Assembly (NCBI GenBank): GCA_017453045.1
Contig: JAFTKX010000010.1
Location: forward strand, 1-34,225
Direction of reading: 5' to 3'
Source: Clostridia bacterium
GTDB lineage: Bacteria > Bacillota > Clostridia > Christensenellales > Borkfalkiaceae
Length of the DNA stretch: 34,225 bases
The translations under genes and the position numbers were made by a program. The notes below the pieces were generated by a model. The model was given only the letters and a program-made list of their open reading frames with translations, had not been told where the DNA came from and searched no databases. This document shows, in pieces, positions 29,674-34,225 of the stretch; position 1 is the first letter of the stretch, and the number at the start of each line of letters is the position of its first letter.

Positions 29674-31365
29674 TTAAGTTAATTCGTAAAGAGAACGGAA
29701 AATTCCATTTTTTGCTATTAACTCGTTAAAACTACCCTTTTCGCAAACCTTGCCGTTTTTCAAAACTACGATTTCGTCAAACCTGCTTAAAATCTTTTCT
29801 TCTAATTTGTGAGTAATAATTATTTTAGTAACGCCGTCGATATCCAAAACGCTATTCATAACGCTTGACGAAGTTTCGTTATCGAGAGCCGAAGTCGCTT
29901 CGTCCATAAACAAAAGTTCAGACATTTTAATAAGCGACCTTGCAATAGAAATTCTTTGCTTTTCTCCGCCGGACAAATTACAGCCGTTTTCTCCGCATTT
30001 ATAATCGTAACCTTTTTCTTCAATCAAAGCCTTTAACCCCGACCTTAAAATAGCGTCGTCAAGAAGGGTTTTATCTACGTTGGAATACATAGTTACGTTA
30101 TTTATAATAGAATCGTCAAATACGAATACGTTTTGCTCTACAAAGGAAGATTTTTCAAATAATGAATCTATAGACAGGTTTTTCAGTTCTTTTCCGTCGT
30201 ATAAAATCTCGCCTTGATAGTCTTGATAACGCCCGACTAACAAATTCAAAAGCGTTGTTTTACCCGAACCGCTCGCGCCGACAACCGCGTAAGTTTTTCC
30301 CTTTTCAAACTTAACTTCAACTCCGTTTAAAATCATAGTTTCGTCATACGAGAATTCAAGATTTTTAACTACGATTGAATCTTCAAACGAAACGCTTTCC
30401 TTTTTACCAACCTCGTCTTCTAAAGCAATAATTTTATCCAATTTATAAAATATCGGTTTGCACGAAGCGCGCTCTGAAATAAGCGTTGGAATTTGAATAA
30501 GCGGATTCATTACGGTATTCATAAGTTGAACGAATAAAATAATAACCGACGCCTGAATTTTGCCCGTCGTTATCGCAACGTACGCGCCGACGAAGAAAAC
30601 GCCGAATTGCGCGATAAAAGTAGTTGCTGTTTGGAGCATTTCCAATAGAACTAACGTTCTTTCTTTTTTACTCTTTTCGTCTTCTAACACGCCGTTATTC
30701 TTTTTAAATAACGCCTTGATTTTATCTTCCGCCTTAAATACCTTTATAGTGGAAAACCCTATTAAGTTATCTTTTATAAAGTGCATAAAACTTTGATTTT
30801 GGTCGCTTATTTTTTTCTCGTGCGTTGCCAACTTGCCACCGACTAAAAGCATTACGGCCATAGGGATAAGCGATAATCCGATTGCAATTCCCGTAAGCAC
30901 GGGGCTATAAATCATCATAATAGCGATTGACGCTATAAATAAGGCAAATTGCGTTATTATATTAAACGTTGAAAAAATATAATTTTCTTCAATAACTTTT
31001 ACGTCGTTTGTAAACGCCGAGATATACGTTGAAATAGTAGATTTATTAAAATTAGTTATACTTTTTGAAAGTATATGCTCGTAAGCATTGTTTTTATATT
31101 GATTTAGCGCGCGTTTTTTAAATAACGGCTTAATTTTTAACAAACAAAGGTAGGTTACGACAAAAATTACAACGAGTCCTAAGAAAATTATCCCTTGCAT
31201 ATATAACCCCTGTAAATCGTGCGCCGTTGCAACGGCTATTACTTTTTCAAGCATAACTGAAACGCACATAAGTAGAGCCGTTTCTAATAGCGCCGAAACC
31301 GTCAAAAATATAAAATTAAAACCGTTGCCTTTAAGCAACTGTTTTTTTATTGATTGTTTTGCCAT
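29674..31365 (-). CDS. ABC-type exporter, fused permease and ATPase
   Basis: This 563-residue half-transporter has an N-terminal six-helix membrane domain (about 15-300) and a C-terminal ATPase with Walker A GASGSGKTT (363-371), Q-loop near VEQN (409-412), signature LSGGEKQR (464-471), Walker B LLFMDEA (484-490) and the switch His in ITHK. It should dimerise to export an unknown substrate (lipid, peptide or drug). The neighbouring cad genes are separately regulated and do not reveal its cargo. It has its own promoter and no visible partner gene. Confidence 0.88.
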   Translation of the reverse strand: MAKQSIKKQLLKGNGFNFIFLTVSALLETALLMCVSVMLEKVIAVATAHDLQGLYMQGIIFLGLVVIFVVTYLCLLKIKPLFKKRALNQYKNNAYEHILSKSITNFNKSTISTYISAFTNDVKVIEENYIFSTFNIITQFALFIASIAIMMIYSPVLTGIAIGLSLIPMAVMLLVGGKLATHEKKISDQNQSFMHFIKDNLIGFSTIKVFKAEDKIKALFKKNNGVLEDEKSKKERTLVLLEMLQTATTFIAQFGVFFVGAYVAITTGKIQASVIILFVQLMNTVMNPLIQIPTLISERASCKPIFYKLDKIIALEDEVGKKESVSFEDSIVVKNLEFSYDETMILNGVEVKFEKGKTYAVVGASGSGKTTLLNLLVGRYQDYQGEILYDGKELKNLSIDSLFEKSSFVEQNVFVFDDSIINNVTMYSNVDKTLLDDAILRSGLKALIEEKGYDYKCGENGCNLSGGEKQRISIARSLIKMSELLFMDEATSALDNETSSSVMNSVLDIDGVTKIIITHKLEEKILSRFDEIVVLKNGKVCEKGSFNELIAKNGIFRSLYELT

Positions 31366-31396
31366 AATTTCACCAAAACTTTTAAAATATAGTCTT

Positions 31397-31425
31397 ATTA
31401 TACGTTAAACGCATACAAAAGGCAA
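31397..31425 (-). promoter_or_regulatory. Promoter of the ABC exporter gene
   Basis: Minus strand TTGCCT (31420-31425), 17 bp, TATAAT (31397-31402). Confidence 0.8.
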
Positions 31426-31489
31426 CCTATTAACAGTTGCTTTTTGTAAACTATCGGTTGCGTTTATAAGTTTTACTACAAAAAAAAGC

Positions 31490-31516
31490 GCAACCGCTAA
31501 AAATTTTAGCGGTTGC
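31490..31516 (-). terminator. Terminator of the metallophosphoesterase gene
   Basis: GCAACCGCTAAAA / TTTTAGCGGTTGC followed on the minus strand by G, C and a run of eight T. It lies 8 bp after the stop codon. Confidence 0.93.
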
Positions 31517-31524
31517 TTTATATT

Positions 31525-33840
31525 TTACGAAATTGTAAGTTTATCAACGCCTTTAGCAAGCAGGACACCTATATTTCCGATAGGTCTTTCGTACGCTTCA
31601 ACGAGTTCCCAACCCACCAAAACTCCGTCTATCTTAACGTAAACGTAAACGGTATTTCCGTCGTACAGGTTTACAAACCCGACTTCAACGTTATACGACC
31701 AGTTTGAGTTCAAAGTCTTTTCATAGGTTAAATCGTAGCCTTCGCCAGATCGACCTTCGTTATTTATAGTTACTTCATTTTTCTTAATCCATACTAAAAT
31801 ACCGTCGTTTACGTTAGTGCTACAATAACCGTAAACATAAAGTCCCCTTTCTAACGTCGTATAATTCATTGTAAACGAAACTGCGTAAGACTTCTTCTTA
31901 ATCTTTGCAAACTTATTATTTCCTGCAGTTAATTCTCCCGTAAGACCTAAATCGCTTGCCTTATATTTCTTTACTACTTCGCCCCTTATCAATTCTTCGT
32001 CTGATTGAAGCGGAGTATCTAAAACGTACGGATCGCCGTTTGAAACGAGCGTTAAAGAATCAAAATAAATAGTTCCTTCAGTCGCGCCGTAGAAACGGTA
32101 AACGAGAGTAAACGGATTTATAAGCCCGTCTGCCCCTACTATTCCCGACGAAGATTTTACCATATCGAGTATATTTATATACACCCATTTATTGTTTTCT
32201 CCGCCAACGCTTGAAAATTCGACTTCAGATAATATTGAATTTGCATCGTTTGGATATATACGTAAAAGCGGATTTTTACCCGTAGTTACCGTATAATCGG
32301 TAACGTACATTTTAACGAAAATCGCCAAAAGTTTATTAGCGTTTACCGTGTCGTTAAATTTTATACCTACCGACGCTGTATGGTCGGTCGTTCTACCGTA
32401 AACGTCGCCCCCCGTTCCCGCAGGAGCGCCCGTCGTTACCTTGCTTACCGACGAACTGATTTCGGGAGTCGTCATATCCAAATCAAAATCCGTGTCGTTA
32501 AAATCAAGTTCTATTTTAGTTGCCGAACTTGGAATATTTTCGTAAGTAAGTTCTTTGTCCGCAGGTCTTTCATAACCTAAATCATGGTCGTAATATTTAA
32601 TACCAGCCGAAACGATAGCGCCGTCGTCTTTTGAAAGATTAAAGTACGTTCCACCCATAATAGGCGTTCCCACGTAAGTTTCGCTCGTGCTTGTAATCGT
32701 TCCGTCCGCTTTAGTTAGGTTATATCTGTCAAACGTAGAACTCTTTTGTCCGTAAGTAAATCTTACGCCTTGATAGGTTACGGACGCGCTATTGCAATGT
32801 TCGTGACCGACGAAAAGAGAGTCTATACCAAGCGTTTTTATGCTATTCCATACTACTTTTTCTTGATCCCAAGGTCCTTTAAGCGCTCTGCCGATATATC
32901 CGAAATCTCCTTTTGCTTTAGCAGTTTCGTTTTTGTCTAAATCAATCGGATTTGACCTAATAGTCGAACTGTTATAACCGTACTGCTTGAAAGCGTCTTC
33001 AAAAGCAGAAATTTGAATATGGAACGCCATTGAAAGTTTAACGTTTGGGAAATAGTATTTTAAATCGGTAATACTTTGCGTATACCACTCGATTTGATCT
33101 TCGCCAAAGCCTGCAGTAGTTTTAGAATGTCCGTTTGCAAGCGAAATCTGGCTCATATTTCCACAGCCGTTAGAATCGAGCATATAAAATACTCTCTTTA
33201 CTTCTCCGCCTTGCGTTAATGCTACCGAATAGTTTCCGTTACCCGTAAGTTCTCTTTGGTCGAAAAGGCAATATTCAGAGTTCTCATACTGCTCGCATTG
33301 CCAGTCTACACCCATATTGCTCTCGTTGTCGTGGTTACCGAAAACGGGCGCCCAAGGAATTTTAAACGAATCCATAAATTCAATTAAAGCAAGGTGCTGT
33401 TCGCCGTTATCGTCGAACTCGCCGTAAACGTTATCACCCGTCATTATAATAAAATCGGGGTCGTAACTTTCAATTACTTGACCTACGTAGCGTTGATATC
33501 CGCTAAAAATATCCGCCTTTGAACTACCTACGCCACGGTTTGGAAAACGACTCGTATCTCCGCTTATAGTTTGAATATCGGTAATTTGTAAAACGCGAAT
33601 ATCTCTACCAGTTTCAACAGGAACTATAAAGTCAACTAAATCTTCTAACTCTTTTGTAGCAGGCGGTGGATTTTGGTTTGATTGACTATTGCTTTGACTA
33701 TCCTTTTCGCTTTGCGAAGCGCTTATAGATGAACTACTACTTTCACTTTCAGAAGTTTTTTTCTTTTTGCAGTTTAATGCAGTAAAACAAAAACTTACAG
33801 TCAAAACGCATATCAATATCGAAAGAATAACTTTTTTCAT
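31525..33840 (-). CDS. Secreted calcineurin-like metallophosphoesterase lipoprotein
   Basis: This 771-residue protein has a lipoprotein signal (Cys24 in TALNC) and a Ser/Gln/Asn-rich linker (about 30-60). The metallophosphoesterase domain covers about 80-400: VLQITDIQ (Asp88), MTGDN (Asp136), FGNHDNE (Asn169-His170), FHIQ and GHEHCNS. The first motif is DxQ rather than the usual DxH. The C-terminal 350 residues contain two beta-rich regions with Trp/Tyr-rich runs like carbohydrate-binding or lectin-type domains. It probably cleaves a phosphoester at the cell surface; the substrate is unknown. The start 33840 is chosen for AAGGAG and the signal peptide. Confidence 0.85.
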   Translation of the reverse strand: MKKVILSILICVLTVSFCFTALNCKKKKTSESESSSSSISASQSEKDSQSNSQSNQNPPPATKELEDLVDFIVPVETGRDIRVLQITDIQTISGDTSRFPNRGVGSSKADIFSGYQRYVGQVIESYDPDFIIMTGDNVYGEFDDNGEQHLALIEFMDSFKIPWAPVFGNHDNESNMGVDWQCEQYENSEYCLFDQRELTGNGNYSVALTQGGEVKRVFYMLDSNGCGNMSQISLANGHSKTTAGFGEDQIEWYTQSITDLKYYFPNVKLSMAFHIQISAFEDAFKQYGYNSSTIRSNPIDLDKNETAKAKGDFGYIGRALKGPWDQEKVVWNSIKTLGIDSLFVGHEHCNSASVTYQGVRFTYGQKSSTFDRYNLTKADGTITSTSETYVGTPIMGGTYFNLSKDDGAIVSAGIKYYDHDLGYERPADKELTYENIPSSATKIELDFNDTDFDLDMTTPEISSSVSKVTTGAPAGTGGDVYGRTTDHTASVGIKFNDTVNANKLLAIFVKMYVTDYTVTTGKNPLLRIYPNDANSILSEVEFSSVGGENNKWVYINILDMVKSSSGIVGADGLINPFTLVYRFYGATEGTIYFDSLTLVSNGDPYVLDTPLQSDEELIRGEVVKKYKASDLGLTGELTAGNNKFAKIKKKSYAVSFTMNYTTLERGLYVYGYCSTNVNDGILVWIKKNEVTINNEGRSGEGYDLTYEKTLNSNWSYNVEVGFVNLYDGNTVYVYVKIDGVLVGWELVEAYERPIGNIGVLLAKGVDKLTIS

Positions 33841-33875
33841 CTTCTCTCCTTTTTGCGTTTTATCTACGCGTAAAT

Positions 33876-33904
33876 ATTTTAACATATTTATTCGTCTATT
33901 TCAA
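33876..33904 (-). promoter_or_regulatory. Promoter of the metallophosphoesterase gene
   Basis: Minus strand TTGAAA (33899-33904), 17 bp, TAAAAT (33876-33881). It lies downstream of element B, so element B is not part of this gene's mRNA if this is the only promoter. Confidence 0.8.
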
Positions 33905-33950
33905 GTCTTTATTTAACTATAACCATCCTTTTATTGACTATTTTAATAAG

Positions 33951-34096
33951 ATAATGTTTTAAATTAAAGGGTTAGATGCAAGCACCGCTAGGCTCGTTAA
34001 AAAACACGGAGTTAATAGACCTTGTTGGTCATTGACGTCGGGTTTTTAAAACAGTAAACGACGCGGAGCGACGATAATCATTTAAAAAAGAAAAAG
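33951..34096. repeat. Element B: structured intergenic repeat next to 5S rRNA (related to element A)
   Basis: About 146 bp sharing its ordered conserved blocks with 8641-8793 (see element A). The central GACC-AACAA-GGTC hairpin (minus strand) is kept. The enclosing stem here is GTCAAT/ATTAAC, different letters from element A but still mostly paired, which suggests selection on structure. It begins directly after the rRNA operon terminator, just as element A begins directly after the T-box terminator. No ORF. Confidence 0.7.
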
Positions 34097-34121
34097 CACT
34101 CTACGTTTGTAGAGTGCTTTT
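34092..34121 (-). terminator. Terminator of the rRNA operon
   Basis: A perfect 13-bp stem AAAAGCACTCTAC / GTAGAGTGCTTTT with a four-base loop and a T-rich tail on the minus strand, right after the 5S rRNA 3' end. Confidence 0.93.
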
Positions 34122-34225
34122 AGTGGAATGTGGCAACAACCAATCCTCCCGGGCGGTTGCCCGCCAAGTACTTTAGGCGCAGCTGAGCTTAACTTCTGTG
34201 TTCGGAATGAGAACAGGTGGATCCT
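34122..34225 (-). rRNA. 5S ribosomal RNA, 3' part (5' end beyond the window)
   Basis: On the minus strand the sequence contains the conserved 5S core: CCGAACACAGAAGTTAAGCT and later GTACTTGGCGGGCAACCGCC, ending near GTTGTTGCCACATTCC. The exact 3' end is uncertain by a few bases. The 5' end lies past 34225, and 23S and 16S genes presumably follow further right. Confidence 0.95.

Overview
The window is AT-rich DNA that looks like a low-GC Bacillota chromosome, most likely an uncultured Clostridia. The reasons are a thrS gene controlled by a T-box with a ytxC-like sporulation gene beside it, many near-consensus sigma-A promoters with strong AGGAG-type ribosome sites, DegV and RsmE family genes, and a type II-A CRISPR-Cas locus. 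I cannot name the species.

Layout. (1) 1-6543: a complete type II-A CRISPR-Cas locus read on the minus strand: promoter, cas9, cas1, cas2, csn2, leader, then an array that runs off the left edge. The tracrRNA gene lies upstream of cas9 on the opposite strand. (2) 6571-9772: thrS with a long leader (promoter, T-box, and a second structured repeat, element A), and the ytxC-like gene. (3) 9794-12430: a Ca2+-type P-ATPase cut in two by one in-frame TAA. (4) 12514-15224: a phosphoribosyltransferase-rsmE operon whose terminator loop has been hit by an IS3-family (IS150 group) element with a broken orfB. (5) 15240-17637: a GNAT-like protein and a DegV lipid-binding protein, then an AraC remnant. (6) 17681-21429: a PlsC-like acyltransferase with a zinc ribbon, translationally coupled to a YfcC-type carrier, and a degenerate CDF-like membrane protein. 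(7) 21589-22008: a tRNA-Arg(ACG) gene surrounded by partial copies of itself. (8) 22083-26999: a sugar-kinase-like APH protein, a cyclophilin-like lipoprotein, and a YdjG-like / DUF1858 / SPFH cluster. (9) 27083-31425: a cadC - HMA protein - cadA metal efflux operon with a clear operator, and an ABC exporter. (10) 31490-34225: a metallophosphoesterase lipoprotein, intergenic element B (related to element A), and the 3' part of a 5S rRNA that ends an rRNA operon entering from the right.

Working together: the CRISPR locus has every part needed for adaptation and interference (cas1, cas2, csn2, a leader ending in ATTTGAG, identical 36-bp repeats, 30-bp spacers, a catalytically intact Cas9 and a tracrRNA). 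The cad operon has the usual repressor-chaperone-pump logic. The most unusual parts are non-coding: the cas promoter is predicted to read antisense through the whole tracrRNA gene and over a 31-bp palindrome; a ~150-bp structured repeat occurs twice (thrS leader and next to 5S rRNA); and the tRNA-Arg locus is flanked by tRNA fragments and a tRNA-ended palindrome. All calls come from reading the sequence by eye; no database search was run.
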